The notes: generated by a model not told the origin, from the sequence alone. Numbered from the stretch's first letter, positions 36,914 through 46,921 are shown. The stretch is 64,000 nt of DNA from Proluteimonas luteida (GCF_021191695.1 NZ_JAIWPT010000009.1:1-64000); one strand, 5' to 3'. Numbers and translations are program-made.

Positions 36914-39900
36914 TCAGAGGTCGGCGCCGACCTGCCTGTGCTGCGCCTCCAGCGCGGCGACCGCCTTGGGATCGGGCTCGTCGAGCTTGTCGCCCAGCAC
37001 CCGGCGCACGATGATGAAGAACACCGGGATCAGCAGCAGGCCGAGGAAGGTCGCGAACAGCATGCCGCCGATCACGCCGGTGCCCAGCGCATGGCGGGCG
37101 TTGGCGCCCGCGCCGCTCGACAGCGCCATCGGGGTGACGCCGAGGATGAACGCGAACGAGGTCATCAGGATCGGCCGGAAACGCAGCCGCGCCGCCTCGA
37201 CGGTCGCCTCGCGCAGGGTCTTGCCCGCGGCCCGTTCCAGCACCGCGAACTCGACGATCAGGATCGCGTTCTTCGCCGCGAGGCCGATGACCGTGACCAT
37301 GCCGATCTTGAAGAAGATGTCGTTCGACAGGCCCGGGCGCAGCATCGTGAACAGCACCGCGCCGAGGATGCCCAGCGGCACCACCAGCAGCACCGCGACC
37401 GGGATCGACCAGCTCTCGTACAGCGCGGCCAGGCACAGGAACACCACCACGACCGACAGTAGCAGCAGCAGCGTCGCGGTGTTGCCGGCGATGATCTCCT
37501 GGTAGGACATGCCCGCCCAGTCGTAGCCGAAACCGTCGGGGAGCTGATTCTCGACGAGGTCTTCCATCGCGGCCATGGCCTCGCCCGAGCTGCGGCCGGG
37601 CGCCTGCGAGCCGACGATGTTGACCGCGGCATAGCCGTTGTAGCGGGTCAGCGACGGCGTGCTTGCGCCCCATTCCGGGCGGACCACGCTGGTGAGCGGG
37701 ATCATCGTCGGCGTGCCGTCGGCGTTGGTCGCCAAGGCGCTGGGGGTGTAGATCTTCGACAGCGATCCAGGGTCGGTGCGATAGGCGGCGTCGGCCTGCA
37801 TGTTGACGCGCTTGATGCGGCCTTCGGCGACGTAGTCGTTGACATAGACCGGAGCCAGCATCAGCTGGATCGCGCCGTAGATGTCGCTGACCGACAGCCC
37901 CATCGACTGCGCCTGCACGCGGTCGACGTGCAACTGCAGCTGCGGCGCGTCCTCCAGCGTATTGGGCCGCACGCCCTGCAGCAGGTCGGGTTGCTGCGCG
38001 GCCAGGCCCAGCAACTGGTTGCGCGCCTGGGTCAGCGCCTCGTGGCCGGCGCCGGCACGGTCCTGCAGGTACATGTCGAAGCCGCCGAACTGGCCCAGGC
38101 CCTGCACCGTCGGCAGGTTGACGACGAAGATGCTGGCGTCGCGGATGCCCTGCAGCGCGCCGTTGGCCTCGCCGAGGAACTGGTTGATGCCCGCGTCGCG
38201 ATCACCCCAGTCCTTGAGCTTGATGAAGGCCATGCCGACGTTCTCGCCCTGGCCGACGAAGCTGAAACCGGCGACCTGCAGCATGCTTTCGTAGGCCGGG
38301 TTCTGCGAGATCGTCGCGCGGACTTCCTCGAACACCGCGTTGGTCCGCTGCAGCGTGGCGCCCGGCGGCAGCTGCACGATCGCCAGCGCGTAGCCCTGGT
38401 CCTCCTCGGGCAGGAAGCTGGTCGGCAGCTTCACGTACAGGAACGCGCAGACCGCGCTCAGCGCGACGAATACGACCATCCAGCGCGGCGCGTGTTTCAC
38501 GGCACTGCCGATATGGCCGACGTAGGTCGCGTTGATGCGGTCGTAGTACTTGTTGAACGTGCGCACGAACGCGTTGTGCTTCTCCTCGCCATGCGCGGCG
38601 TGCTGCTTGAGCATGGTCGCGCACAGCGCCGGGGTGAAGCCCAGCGCCAGGAACGCGGAGAAGCCCATCGCCACCGCGATGGTGATGGCGAACTGCTTGT
38701 AGATCTCGCCCGAGGCGCCGCCCTGCAGCGCGCTGGGGATGAAGACCGCTGCCAGCACGACGGTGATCGCGACCACCGCGCCGGTGATCTGGTCCATCGC
38801 CTTGGTCGTCGCCTCGCGCGGCGGCAGCTTCTCCTCGGCCATGATGCGCTCGACGTTCTCGATCACCACGATCGCGTCGTCGACCACGATGCCGATCGCC
38901 AGCACCATCGCGAACAGGGTCAGCTGGTTGATGGTGAAGCCGAGCAGGTTCAGGCCCAGGAACGTGCCCAGCAGCGCCACCGGGATGACCATCGTCGGGA
39001 TCAGCGTCGCGCGCAGGTTCTGCAGGAACAGCAGCATCACCAGGAACACCAGGATCACCGCCTCGATCAGGGTCTTGACCACTTCCTTGATCGAGATCGT
39101 CACGAAGGTGGTGCTGTCGTAGGGCTTGAACCACTCCACGCCCGGCGGAAACGAGGGCTGCAGCTCGTCCATGCGCGAGGCGACCGCGCCGGCGACCGTC
39201 AGCGCGTTGGCGCCGGGCAGCAGCTGGATCGCGAACGCGCCGGTGGGCTGCCCGTCGTACTTGGTGTCGAACCCGTAGCCCGACGCGCCCACGGCGACCC
39301 GCGCGACGTCCTTCAGGCGCACGGTCGCGCCGTCGCTGTCGGCGCGCAGGATGATGTTCTCGAACTCCTCGGGCGTGCTGAAACGGCCTTCGGCGGACAC
39401 GGTCGCGGTGAAGCCCTGCCCCTCCGGCGCCGGATCCGAACCGATCGAACCCGCGGCGAACTGCACGTTCTGCCCGCGCACCGCCGCGATGACCTCGGTC
39501 GCCGACAGGCCGTAGCCCTGCAGCTGTTCGGGGTTGAGCCAGATGTTCATGGCGTACTCGGCACCGAACTGCTGGGTGCTGCCGACGCCGGGCACGCGCG
39601 CGATCTGCTCGAGCACGCGCGAACCGATCAGATCGTTGAGCTGGTTGCGGTCGACCGCCGGGTCGCTGGAGCGCAGGCCGACCACCATCAGGAAGCCCGC
39701 ATTGGCCTTGGCCACGACCACGCCCTGCTGCACGACCTCGGTCGGCAGGCGCGGGGTCGCCAGCGACACCTTGTTCTGCACCTGCACCTGGGCGATGTCG
39801 GCATCGGTGCCGGTCTCGAAGGTCAGGGTCACCGTCGCGCGGCCGGACGAGCTCGACGTCGAGCTGAAGTACAGCAGGTTGTCGATGCCGGTCAGCTGCT

Positions 39901-40099
39901 GCTCGATGACCTGGGTCACCGCGCGCTCGGTGGTGTCGGCGTTTGCGCCGGGATAGGCCGCGGTCACCGTGACCTGCGGCGGCGCCACGCTCGGGTACGA
40001 CTCGACGCCCATGTTCAGCAGCGCGATCACGCCCGAGAGCGAAATCAGGATCGAGACGACCCAGGCGAAGACCGGATGGTTGATGAAGAACTTGGGCAT
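36914..40099 (-). CDS. RND multidrug efflux pump, inner-membrane subunit (HAE1, AcrB/MexB-like)
   Basis: 1061 residues, typical of HAE1 pumps. Starts MPKFFINHPVFAWVVSIL. The proton-relay residues are present: two Asp in AIGIVVDDAIVVIENVER and the Lys in GLAAKNAILIVEF. The porter-domain signature PGANADTTERAV is near the N-terminus. The cognate adaptor is 6 bases upstream; no outer-membrane TolC/OprM gene is in the window, so it must borrow one. Probably controlled by the divergent TetR. Confidence 0.95.
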   Translation of the reverse strand: MPKFFINHPVFAWVVSILISLSGVIALLNMGVESYPSVAPPQVTVTAAYPGANADTTERAVTQVIEQQLTGIDNLLYFSSTSSSSGRATVTLTFETGTDADIAQVQVQNKVSLATPRLPTEVVQQGVVVAKANAGFLMVVGLRSSDPAVDRNQLNDLIGSRVLEQIARVPGVGSTQQFGAEYAMNIWLNPEQLQGYGLSATEVIAAVRGQNVQFAAGSIGSDPAPEGQGFTATVSAEGRFSTPEEFENIILRADSDGATVRLKDVARVAVGASGYGFDTKYDGQPTGAFAIQLLPGANALTVAGAVASRMDELQPSFPPGVEWFKPYDSTTFVTISIKEVVKTLIEAVILVFLVMLLFLQNLRATLIPTMVIPVALLGTFLGLNLLGFTINQLTLFAMVLAIGIVVDDAIVVIENVERIMAEEKLPPREATTKAMDQITGAVVAITVVLAAVFIPSALQGGASGEIYKQFAITIAVAMGFSAFLALGFTPALCATMLKQHAAHGEEKHNAFVRTFNKYYDRINATYVGHIGSAVKHAPRWMVVFVALSAVCAFLYVKLPTSFLPEEDQGYALAIVQLPPGATLQRTNAVFEEVRATISQNPAYESMLQVAGFSFVGQGENVGMAFIKLKDWGDRDAGINQFLGEANGALQGIRDASIFVVNLPTVQGLGQFGGFDMYLQDRAGAGHEALTQARNQLLGLAAQQPDLLQGVRPNTLEDAPQLQLHVDRVQAQSMGLSVSDIYGAIQLMLAPVYVNDYVAEGRIKRVNMQADAAYRTDPGSLSKIYTPSALATNADGTPTMIPLTSVVRPEWGASTPSLTRYNGYAAVNIVGSQAPGRSSGEAMAAMEDLVENQLPDGFGYDWAGMSYQEIIAGNTATLLLLLSVVVVFLCLAALYESWSIPVAVLLVVPLGILGAVLFTMLRPGLSNDIFFKIGMVTVIGLAAKNAILIVEFAVLERAAGKTLREATVEAARLRFRPILMTSFAFILGVTPMALSSGAGANARHALGTGVIGGMLFATFLGLLLIPVFFIIVRRVLGDKLDEPDPKAVAALEAQHRQVGADL

Positions 40100-40105
40100 G
40101 GCGGA

Positions 40106-41335
40106 TCAGTCCTGCGTGTCGGGCGCAGCGGCGGGCTCGGCGGCATCCGCCGGCTGTCCGGCACCGGCGGTGCCGGCCGCGGCCGGCGCCTGGTCCTGCG
40201 CCTGCGGCGCCCCGCCGGCCGCCGGGGCCTCGGCTTCGGGCGTCCACGGCACCGGCTTGACCACGCTGTCGATGCGCGCCTTGGGCACGCCGGAGACGAC
40301 CACCCGATCGCCGGCCGCCAGCCCCTGGCTGACGACCCACTGGCCGTTCTGGGCGCGGTCGGTGGTCACGTTCTTGCGCACGACCTTGTCGCCTTCGCCG
40401 GCCACCAGCACATAGGCGCTCGCGGTGTCGCGCTGGACCGCCGCCTGGGGCACCAGGAACACGCCGCTCTGCTGGCCCATGTTGGCGCGCAGCGTCACGT
40501 AGACGCCGGGCAGCAGGCGGTGGCCGGGGTTGGGCAGCGTCGCGCGCAGCTGCACCGCGCCCGACGCCGGGTCGACGATGTCGCCGGAGAAATCGAGCGT
40601 CGCGGTCTGGTCGTGGACCGTGCCGTCGGCCAGCACGATCTGCACCTGGCCGCCGCCGGCGTCGCGGTCGAGCGGCATCGCGCGGATGCGGCTGAACTCG
40701 GCCGCGCTCATCGAGAAGTTGATGTACAGCGGATCGATCTGGTCGACCGTGGTCAGCAGCGTCGCCTCGCCCTGCCCGACCAGCGCGCCCTCGGTGACCT
40801 GCTGCTTGCCGGCGCGGCCGGAGATCGGCGCGCGCACGGTGGCGTAGCCCAGGTTGATCTGCGCGGTCTGGGTGGAAGCGCGCGCCGCCTGCAGCGCGGC
40901 CTCGGCGCTGCGCTCGGCGGCCAGGGCGTTGTCCAGGTCGGACTTCGAAATGAAGTTGGTCGGCGCCAGTTGGCGCGCACGGTCGGCGGCAATCTTGGCA
41001 TTGGCGTAGTTCGCCTGGGCCTGGGCCTGGGCGCCCTGGGCGGTACCCAGCGCGGCCTGCAGCTGCGCAGGGTCGATGCGGAACAGCACGTCGCCTTCCT
41101 TGACGTCGCTGCCTTCCTGGTAGACCCGGCGTTCCAGCACGCCCGGCACCCGGGCACGGACGTCGGCGCTGCGGAACGGCGCCAGCCGGCCCACCAGCTC
41201 CTCCTGCAGGGCGACCACGGTCGGCTGGACCGTCAGCACCCCGACTTCGGGCGGCGGCGGCGCCGCCTGTTCCTGTTGTTGACCACAGGCGGAGAGCGCC
41301 GTGACGAGCACGGCGAGAGACAGGATTCGGCGCAT
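40106..41335 (-). CDS. RND efflux periplasmic adaptor (AcrA/MexA-like)
   Basis: 409 residues. Lipoprotein signal MRRILSLAVLVTALSACGQ (lipobox LSAC). Lipoyl-domain halves around VYQEGSDVKEGDVLFRIDP and TVRAPISGRAGKQQV flank an alpha-hairpin. The C-terminal membrane-proximal domain ends in an Ala/Pro-rich tail. It bridges the pump and a TolC-type channel. First gene of the leftward operon; the promoter at 41375-41400 carries an inverted repeat. Confidence 0.95.
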   Translation of the reverse strand: MRRILSLAVLVTALSACGQQQEQAAPPPPEVGVLTVQPTVVALQEELVGRLAPFRSADVRARVPGVLERRVYQEGSDVKEGDVLFRIDPAQLQAALGTAQGAQAQAQANYANAKIAADRARQLAPTNFISKSDLDNALAAERSAEAALQAARASTQTAQINLGYATVRAPISGRAGKQQVTEGALVGQGEATLLTTVDQIDPLYINFSMSAAEFSRIRAMPLDRDAGGGQVQIVLADGTVHDQTATLDFSGDIVDPASGAVQLRATLPNPGHRLLPGVYVTLRANMGQQSGVFLVPQAAVQRDTASAYVLVAGEGDKVVRKNVTTDRAQNGQWVVSQGLAAGDRVVVSGVPKARIDSVVKPVPWTPEAEAPAAGGAPQAQDQAPAAAGTAGAGQPADAAEPAAAPDTQD

Positions 41336-41374
41336 GAGGGAGGAGACCTGAGTGGAGATGGTGCGGGAAGGCTA

Positions 41375-41400
41375 TTTACTATACCGGTCAGTATAGCTAA
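41375..41400 (-). promoter_or_regulatory. Promoter and probable TetR operator for the leftward efflux operon
   Basis: Inverted repeat CTATAC-6 bases-GTATAG (41379-41396), extended imperfectly on both sides. Read leftward, TTCGAA, a 17-base spacer and TATAGT give a good promoter overlapping the palindrome. Placement suggests repression. Confidence 0.65.
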
Positions 41401-41493
41401 TTCGAAGCAGCGCGACACCATGACTGACGGCACTGCGGTCAGGCACCGGCCGTGGTGGCGGTCACATCCCGCGACCCGCTGCGCGGATGAACC

Positions 41494-41522
41494 TTGCTCG
41501 GAATATGAACCTCGTTCATAGT
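41494..41522 (+). promoter_or_regulatory. Promoter and probable TetR operator for the tetR-efflux operon
   Basis: TTGCTC (41494-41499), a 17-base spacer and CATAGT (41517-41522) form a plausible promoter. A perfect inverted repeat TATGAAC-CTC-GTTCATA (41504-41520) fills the spacer, a classic repressor position and TetR-type operator shape. Confidence 0.7.
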
Positions 41523-41551
41523 GGCGCGCCCTTCTTCCAGCCGACTGCACC

Positions 41552-42319
41552 ATGATCGCCCCGACGCCCGCGCTCCTGCGCCGGCAACGCGACATCGCCG
41601 CGCGTGAGCAGGCCTTCCTCGACCGGGCGCAGGTGCTGATCCAGCGCGACGGCCTGCTGTCGCTGCAGATGGCCCGGATCGCCGACGACTGCGGGTTCGC
41701 GATCGGCACGCTGTACAAGCACTTCGCCAGCAAGGAGGACCTGCTGGTCGCCCTGGCGACGCGCAACTGCATGAGCCGGGTCGAGCTGTTCGAGCGCGCC
41801 GCGCGCTGGGACGGCCCCACGCGCGAGAAGATGCTGGCCGTGGTGCTGGCCGACCTGATCATCATGCGCGAGCAGCCCGAGCACTTCCGGCTGGCGCAGT
41901 TCGTCTGGACCGACGTGGTCTGGGGCGCGGCGTCGGCGGAAAGCCGCCGGCGCGCGCTGGCGGCCTTCATGCCGCTGACCGAGCTGATCGACGGGATCGC
42001 GACCGAAGCGCGCGCCCGCGGCGATCTGCCCGCGACCTGCCGGTTGCCGGTCGCAGCCCTGACGATGGGCACATGGATGCTGACGGTCGGGATGCATACC
42101 CTTGCGCAGCAGCAGGGAATGATCGACCCGCGCGTGGTCGGCGATCCCTACCGCCTGCTGCTGCGGCAACTGCAGTACCTGCTCAACGGCTACGGCTGGC
42201 AGCCGCTGTTCGACGCCGACGACGACGCGCTGGATGCGTTGGTGTCGCGGATCGGCCGCACCGTGTTCGACACCGACTGGCGCAACATCGCGCCTGTGCT
42301 CCCGCCTCCCCTTCCCTGA
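41552..42319 (+). CDS. TetR-family transcriptional regulator
   Basis: 255 residues. The N-terminal helix-turn-helix reads LQMARIADDCGFAIGTLYKHF, then SKEDLLVALA, the standard TetR DNA-binding domain. The longer-than-usual C-terminal ligand domain has no recognised signature. It lies 3 bases before the second adaptor gene, so it is probably first in that operon, and 216 bases from the divergent adaptor gene. Likely represses one or both pumps. Confidence 0.93.
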   Translation: MIAPTPALLRRQRDIAAREQAFLDRAQVLIQRDGLLSLQMARIADDCGFAIGTLYKHFASKEDLLVALATRNCMSRVELFERAARWDGPTREKMLAVVLADLIIMREQPEHFRLAQFVWTDVVWGAASAESRRRALAAFMPLTELIDGIATEARARGDLPATCRLPVAALTMGTWMLTVGMHTLAQQQGMIDPRVVGDPYRLLLRQLQYLLNGYGWQPLFDADDDALDALVSRIGRTVFDTDWRNIAPVLPPPLP

Positions 42320-42322
42320 CGG

Positions 42323-43522
42323 ATGTTTGCCATGGCCAGGACTTCCACCGCGCGCCCGCCGCGCCCCAGGCTCCGCCTGTTCCTCGTGCTGCTGATCACC
42401 GCCATCGTGTTCGGCGGCGTGTTCGCCGCGAAGGCGATCATGGGCCGTGGCATGAACGACTTCTTCGACAACATGCCGCAGCCGGCCGTCGCGATCACCG
42501 CCTTCGAGGCCGAACAGGCGTCGTGGGAGACGCCGCTGGAGGCGGTCGGCACCCTGGTCGCGGTCAACGGCACCGATGTCACCACCGAGGCCGGCGGCGT
42601 GGTCCGCAGGCTGTCGTTCGAGGCCGGCCAGCCGGTCAAGGCCGGCACGGTGCTGGTGGAGCTCAACACCGACAACGAACTGGCGGTGCTGCGCGCCAGC
42701 GAGGCCGCCGCGAAGCTGGCGGCGGTGCAGCGCGACCGCTGGCAGGAGCTGGGCCGCGACCAGCTGGTCTCGCAGGCCGAGGTCGAGGAGCGCGCGACCC
42801 AGGCCGCCACGTCGCTGGCCGAGGTCGAGGCGCAGCGCGCGCTGATCGCACAGAAGACCATCCGCGCACCGTTCGACGGCGTGCTGGGCATCCGCAAGGT
42901 CAACCTGGGGCAGTACGTGTCGCCGGGCAGCGCGATCGTGAGCCTGCAGTCGCTCGATCCGATCTACCTCGACTTCTCGCTGCCCGAGCAGCAGCTGCCG
43001 CTGGTCCGCGAAGGCGCGACCGTGCAGGCCGGCGTCGACGCCCTGCCCGGCGAACGGTTCGAAGGCACGATCACCGCGATCGAGCCCTCGGTCGATCCGG
43101 CCACCCGCAACTTCCAGGTGCAGGCCACCCTGGCCAACCCGGACGGCAAGCTGCGCCCCGGCGCGTTCGCGCGGGTCGGCCTGAGCGTCGGTGGACCGCA
43201 GGAGGTGGTGGTGATCCCGCAGACCGCGGTGACCTTCAACCCCTACGGCAACGCCGTGTACGTGGTCAGCGAACGCCCCGCCGACCCCGACGCGCCCGCG
43301 GCCGAAGGCGACGCGGACGACGGCCCGACACTGGTCGTGCGCCAGCGCTTCATCCAGACCGGCGCCACCCGCGGCGACCTGATCGCAGTCACCGACGGCC
43401 TGAAGCCCGGCGAACGCGTGGCCACCAGCGGCCTGCTGAAGCTGCGCAACGATGCGACGGTGACGATCAACAACCGCGTGCAGCCGGCGGCCGACGCCGC
43501 GCCGCGGCCGGAGAACCGCTAG
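42323..43522 (+). CDS. RND efflux periplasmic adaptor (MexH-like)
   Basis: 399 residues from the first ATG; an ATG 9 bases in (MARTSTARP) is equally possible. An N-terminal hydrophobic anchor (LFLVLLITAIVFGGVFAAK) replaces the lipobox of the other adaptor. The lipoyl halves read GGVVRRLSFEAGQPVKAGTV and TIRAPFDGVLGIRKVNLGQY, and the beta-barrel region YLDFSLPEQQL follows. The pump partner is 153 bases downstream, separated by hairpin repeats. Confidence 0.93.
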   Translation: MFAMARTSTARPPRPRLRLFLVLLITAIVFGGVFAAKAIMGRGMNDFFDNMPQPAVAITAFEAEQASWETPLEAVGTLVAVNGTDVTTEAGGVVRRLSFEAGQPVKAGTVLVELNTDNELAVLRASEAAAKLAAVQRDRWQELGRDQLVSQAEVEERATQAATSLAEVEAQRALIAQKTIRAPFDGVLGIRKVNLGQYVSPGSAIVSLQSLDPIYLDFSLPEQQLPLVREGATVQAGVDALPGERFEGTITAIEPSVDPATRNFQVQATLANPDGKLRPGAFARVGLSVGGPQEVVVIPQTAVTFNPYGNAVYVVSERPADPDAPAAEGDADDGPTLVVRQRFIQTGATRGDLIAVTDGLKPGERVATSGLLKLRNDATVTINNRVQPAADAAPRPENR

Positions 43523-43529
43523 AAACGCC

Positions 43530-43576
43530 GCCTCGCGCGACGAGGCGCCCGATTTCCTTCCCCTTCAAGGGGAAGG
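43530..43576. repeat. Two intergenic hairpins between adaptor and pump genes
   Basis: GCCTCG/CGAGGC (43530-43546) and CCTTCCCC/GGGGAAGG (43556-43576), followed by a G-rich repeat tail. The second is like the element in the cysS-fabF gap. Position inside an operon suggests partial termination or differential mRNA stability rather than an operon end. Confidence 0.6.
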
Positions 43577-43675
43577 CAAGGATGGGGATGGTGATCCACG
43601 ACGCGCGTGCGGATCCCATGCCCCATGCCCCACCCCAACCTCGTCCGTATGCGGAAGAGAGGGAGACGCAAGACG

Positions 43676-46600
43676 ATGAAATTCACCGACATCTTCATCA
43701 ACAAGCCCGTGCTGGCGATGGTCGTCAGCCTGTTCATCCTGCTGTTCGGCCTGCGCGCGTTCTCCGAGCTCAACGTGCGCCAGTACCCGGAGCTGCAGAA
43801 CGCGGTCGTCAACGTCAGCACCACCTATTTCGGCGCCGACGCGGACCTGATCCAGGGCTTCATCACCACCCCGCTCGAACGCGAGATCGCCAGCGCCGAG
43901 GGCATCGACTACATCACCTCGACCAGCTCGGCGGGGGTCAGCATCATCCAGGCCTACATCCGCCTGGACTACGACCCCAACGAGGCGCTCACCCAGATCG
44001 CGGCCAAGGTCAACAAGCTGCGCAGCGAGCTGCCGACCGAGTCCGAGGATCCGGTCATCGACCTGCAGCAGGGGCAGCAGGTCGCGGCGATGTACGTCTC
44101 GTTCGCCAGCGAGCAGCTCAACGACAACCAGATCACCGACTACCTCACGCGCGCGGTCGAGCCGAGGATCGCGACGATCCCCGGCGTGCAGCGCGCCGAG
44201 ATCATGGGTCCGGGCGCGTTCGCGATGCGGGTGTGGCTCAAGCCCGACCGCATGACCGCGCTCGACGTCACCGCCAGCGACGTCTACGCCGCGCTGCAGT
44301 CCAACAACGTGCTGTCGGCGCTGGGGTCGACCAAGGGCCAGATGGTGTCGGTGGACCTGACCGCGCGCACCGACCTGCGCACGCCCGAGGAATTCCGCGC
44401 GCTGGTGGTGCGCGAGGCCGACGGCGCGATCGTGCGCCTGGGCGACATCGCCGACGTGGTGCTCGGTTCGGAGAACTACGACTCGTCGGTGCGCATCAAC
44501 GGCGACGCGGCGACGTTCATGGGCATCTACGTCTCGCCCGACGCCAACGCGCTGGACGTGATCCGCGACGTCCGCAGGGCCTGGGACGACGAGATCCTGC
44601 CGCAGCTGCCCGACGGCATCGACGCGACGATCCCCTACGACAGCACCGAGTCGATCCAGGACGGCATCAACGAGGTGATCCGCACGATCGTCGAGGCGGT
44701 GATCATCGTCATCGTCGTCATCTACCTGTTCCTGGGTTCGTTCCGCAGCGTGCTGATTCCCGCGGTGACGGTGCCGCTGTCGCTGGTCGGCGCGCTGTTC
44801 CTGATGCTGCTGATGGGCTTCACCATCAACCTGCTGACGCTGCTGGCGATGGTGCTGGCGATCGGCATCGTGGTCGACGACGCGATCATCGTGCTGGAGA
44901 ACATCCACCGCCACATCGAGGAAGGCATGACCCCGCACGACGCCGCGATCCGCGGCGCGCGCGAGCTGGCCTGGCCGGTGGTGGCGATGACCACGACGCT
45001 GATCGCGGTGTACCTGCCGATCGGCTTCCAGGGCGGGCTGACCGGCGTGCTGTTCACCGAGTTCGCCTTCACCCTGGCCGGCGCGGTGCTGCTGTCGGGC
45101 ATCATCGCGCTGACGCTGACGCCGATGATGTGCGCACGCATCCTCAAGGCCAGCGGCGAGCACAGCAAGAGCCGGCTCGAACAATGGCTCGACCGCCGCT
45201 TCGACAGGCTGCAGCACGGCTACCAGCGCCGCCTGCACGGCGCGCTGCAGACCCGCGGCGTGATCCTGATCTTCGGCGCGATCGTGCTGGTGTCGTGCGC
45301 GTTCCTGTACATCGGCGCGCCGAAGGAGCCGGCGCCGGCCGAGGACGAGGGCTTCGTGTTCGCGATCGGCAGCGCCGACGCGGCCAGCACCCTCGACTAC
45401 GTCGAGCGCTACACCGAGGAGATGACCGACGTGGTGTCGGAGATCCCGGAGATCAACGACTTCTTCCTGTTCAACGGCGGCTTCGGCGGCATGGGCGGCG
45501 CCAACACCGCGATGGGCGGTTTCGTGATGAAGCCCTGGAGCCAGCGCGACCGCTCGACCAACCAGGTCCTGCAGCAGGACCTGCAGCCGAAGCTGGCCGA
45601 GATCACCGGCCTGAACATCTTCGCGCTGATCCCGCCATCGCTGCCGTCGGCCGGCGGCGACGGCGGCGGCGAGTTCGTGATCGGCGGCATCGGCTCGCTG
45701 GAGCAGCTGTCGGAACTGGCGAACGAGATCGTCGCGCGGGCGCAGGAAAGCCGCCGCTTCATCTTCCTCGACCAGGACCTGAAGATCGACAAGCCGCGCG
45801 TGGATGTGCAGATCGACCGCGACAAGGCGGCGATGCTCGGCATCGACATGCGCACCCTGGCGGCCGACATGAGCGCGCTGCTGGCCGGCGGCTACGTCAA
45901 CCGCTTCGCGATGCAGAACCGCTCCTACCGGGTGATCCCGCAGGTGCAGCGCAGCGACCGGCTCAACGCCGACCAGCTGGGCAACTACTACACCCGCACC
46001 CGCGACGGCGAGCTGATCCCGCTGTCGACGGTGATCACGCTCAAGGAAAGCGCACAGCCGCAGTCGCTCAAGCGCTTCCAGCAGCTCAACGCGGTCGGCA
46101 TCACCTTCATGCAGCGCCCGGGCGTGACCAAGGGCGAGGCGCTGCGGGTGCTCGACGGAATCGCCGCCGACGTGCTGCCCCAAGGCTACAGCGTCGACTA
46201 CGCCGGCGAGTCGCGCCAGTTCAAGCAGGAAGGCGCGACCATGCTGGTCACCCTGGCGTTCGCGCTGATCATCATCTTCCTGGTGCTGGCCGCGCAGTTC
46301 GAGAGCTTCCGCGACGCGTTGATCATGCTGATGACCGTGCCGATGGCGATCAGCGGCGCGCTGCTGGTGGTCAACGCGCTGGCGCTGCTGTCGACGGTGC
46401 TGCAGTTCGCCGGCATCGAGGTCTTCCCCGGCATGAGCATCAACATCTACACCCAGGTCGGGCTGGTGACGCTGGTCGGCGTGATCTCCAAGCACGGCAT
46501 CCTGATCGTCGAGTTCGCCAACAAGCTGCAGGCCAACGAGGGCCTGTCGAAAGCCGAGGCGATCGAGCAGGCCGCGGCGATCCGCCTGCGCCCGGTGCTG

Positions 46601-46846
46601 ATGACGACCGCGGCGCTGGTGTTCGCGATGGTGCCGCTGCTGCTCGCCAGCGGCCCCGGCGCGGCCGCGCGCTTCGCGATGGGCACGGTGATCGCGGCCG
46701 GCATGGCGATCGGCACCGCGTTCACGCTGTTCGTGCTGCCGGCCTTCTACCTGCTGATCGCGCGCGACCACAGCCACGACCGCGACGCGGTCGATGCGGC
46801 CGACGACGACGCAGGCGAGCTGGCACCGGCGCCGCAGGGGCAGTGA
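43676..46846 (+). CDS. RND multidrug efflux pump, inner-membrane subunit (MexI-like)
   Basis: 1056 residues from MKFTDIFINKPVLAMVVSL, with an AGGGAG site upstream; the longer open frame from 43607 was rejected because it runs through repeat sequence. Proton-relay residues: Asp pair in AIGIVVDDAIIVLENIHRH and Lys in GVISKHGILIVEFANK, the SKHG form being typical of MexI-type pumps. It differs from the leftward pump throughout, so the pair is not a recent duplication. No outer-membrane factor gene follows. Confidence 0.95.
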   Translation: MKFTDIFINKPVLAMVVSLFILLFGLRAFSELNVRQYPELQNAVVNVSTTYFGADADLIQGFITTPLEREIASAEGIDYITSTSSAGVSIIQAYIRLDYDPNEALTQIAAKVNKLRSELPTESEDPVIDLQQGQQVAAMYVSFASEQLNDNQITDYLTRAVEPRIATIPGVQRAEIMGPGAFAMRVWLKPDRMTALDVTASDVYAALQSNNVLSALGSTKGQMVSVDLTARTDLRTPEEFRALVVREADGAIVRLGDIADVVLGSENYDSSVRINGDAATFMGIYVSPDANALDVIRDVRRAWDDEILPQLPDGIDATIPYDSTESIQDGINEVIRTIVEAVIIVIVVIYLFLGSFRSVLIPAVTVPLSLVGALFLMLLMGFTINLLTLLAMVLAIGIVVDDAIIVLENIHRHIEEGMTPHDAAIRGARELAWPVVAMTTTLIAVYLPIGFQGGLTGVLFTEFAFTLAGAVLLSGIIALTLTPMMCARILKASGEHSKSRLEQWLDRRFDRLQHGYQRRLHGALQTRGVILIFGAIVLVSCAFLYIGAPKEPAPAEDEGFVFAIGSADAASTLDYVERYTEEMTDVVSEIPEINDFFLFNGGFGGMGGANTAMGGFVMKPWSQRDRSTNQVLQQDLQPKLAEITGLNIFALIPPSLPSAGGDGGGEFVIGGIGSLEQLSELANEIVARAQESRRFIFLDQDLKIDKPRVDVQIDRDKAAMLGIDMRTLAADMSALLAGGYVNRFAMQNRSYRVIPQVQRSDRLNADQLGNYYTRTRDGELIPLSTVITLKESAQPQSLKRFQQLNAVGITFMQRPGVTKGEALRVLDGIAADVLPQGYSVDYAGESRQFKQEGATMLVTLAFALIIIFLVLAAQFESFRDALIMLMTVPMAISGALLVVNALALLSTVLQFAGIEVFPGMSINIYTQVGLVTLVGVISKHGILIVEFANKLQANEGLSKAEAIEQAAAIRLRPVLMTTAALVFAMVPLLLASGPGAAARFAMGTVIAAGMAIGTAFTLFVLPAFYLLIARDHSHDRDAVDAADDDAGELAPAPQGQ

Positions 46847-46898
46847 CGGCATCGGGCGTGGCGGGCGCCGGATCCGCCATGCCGCGATGACGCGCGCA

Positions 46899-46921
46899 GC
46901 ACGGGGCCCGGCCCGTGCTAC
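46899..46921 (-). repeat. GTAG-type REP overlapping a stop codon
   Basis: Read leftward: GTAG, then GCACGGG...CCCGTGC arms. The TAG of GTAG is the stop codon of the DMT permease gene (46918-46920). Confidence 0.65.

Noticed and set aside
36914..46846. The two RND pumps as a recent tandem duplication
   Set aside because: They differ throughout (relay region AAKNAI against ISKHGI, adaptor anchor types differ), so they are distinct families.
42073..46890. Plus-strand frame of 1605 codons across tetR and the RND genes
   Set aside because: A shadow frame in high-GC coding DNA; the true genes lie in other frames with clear motifs.
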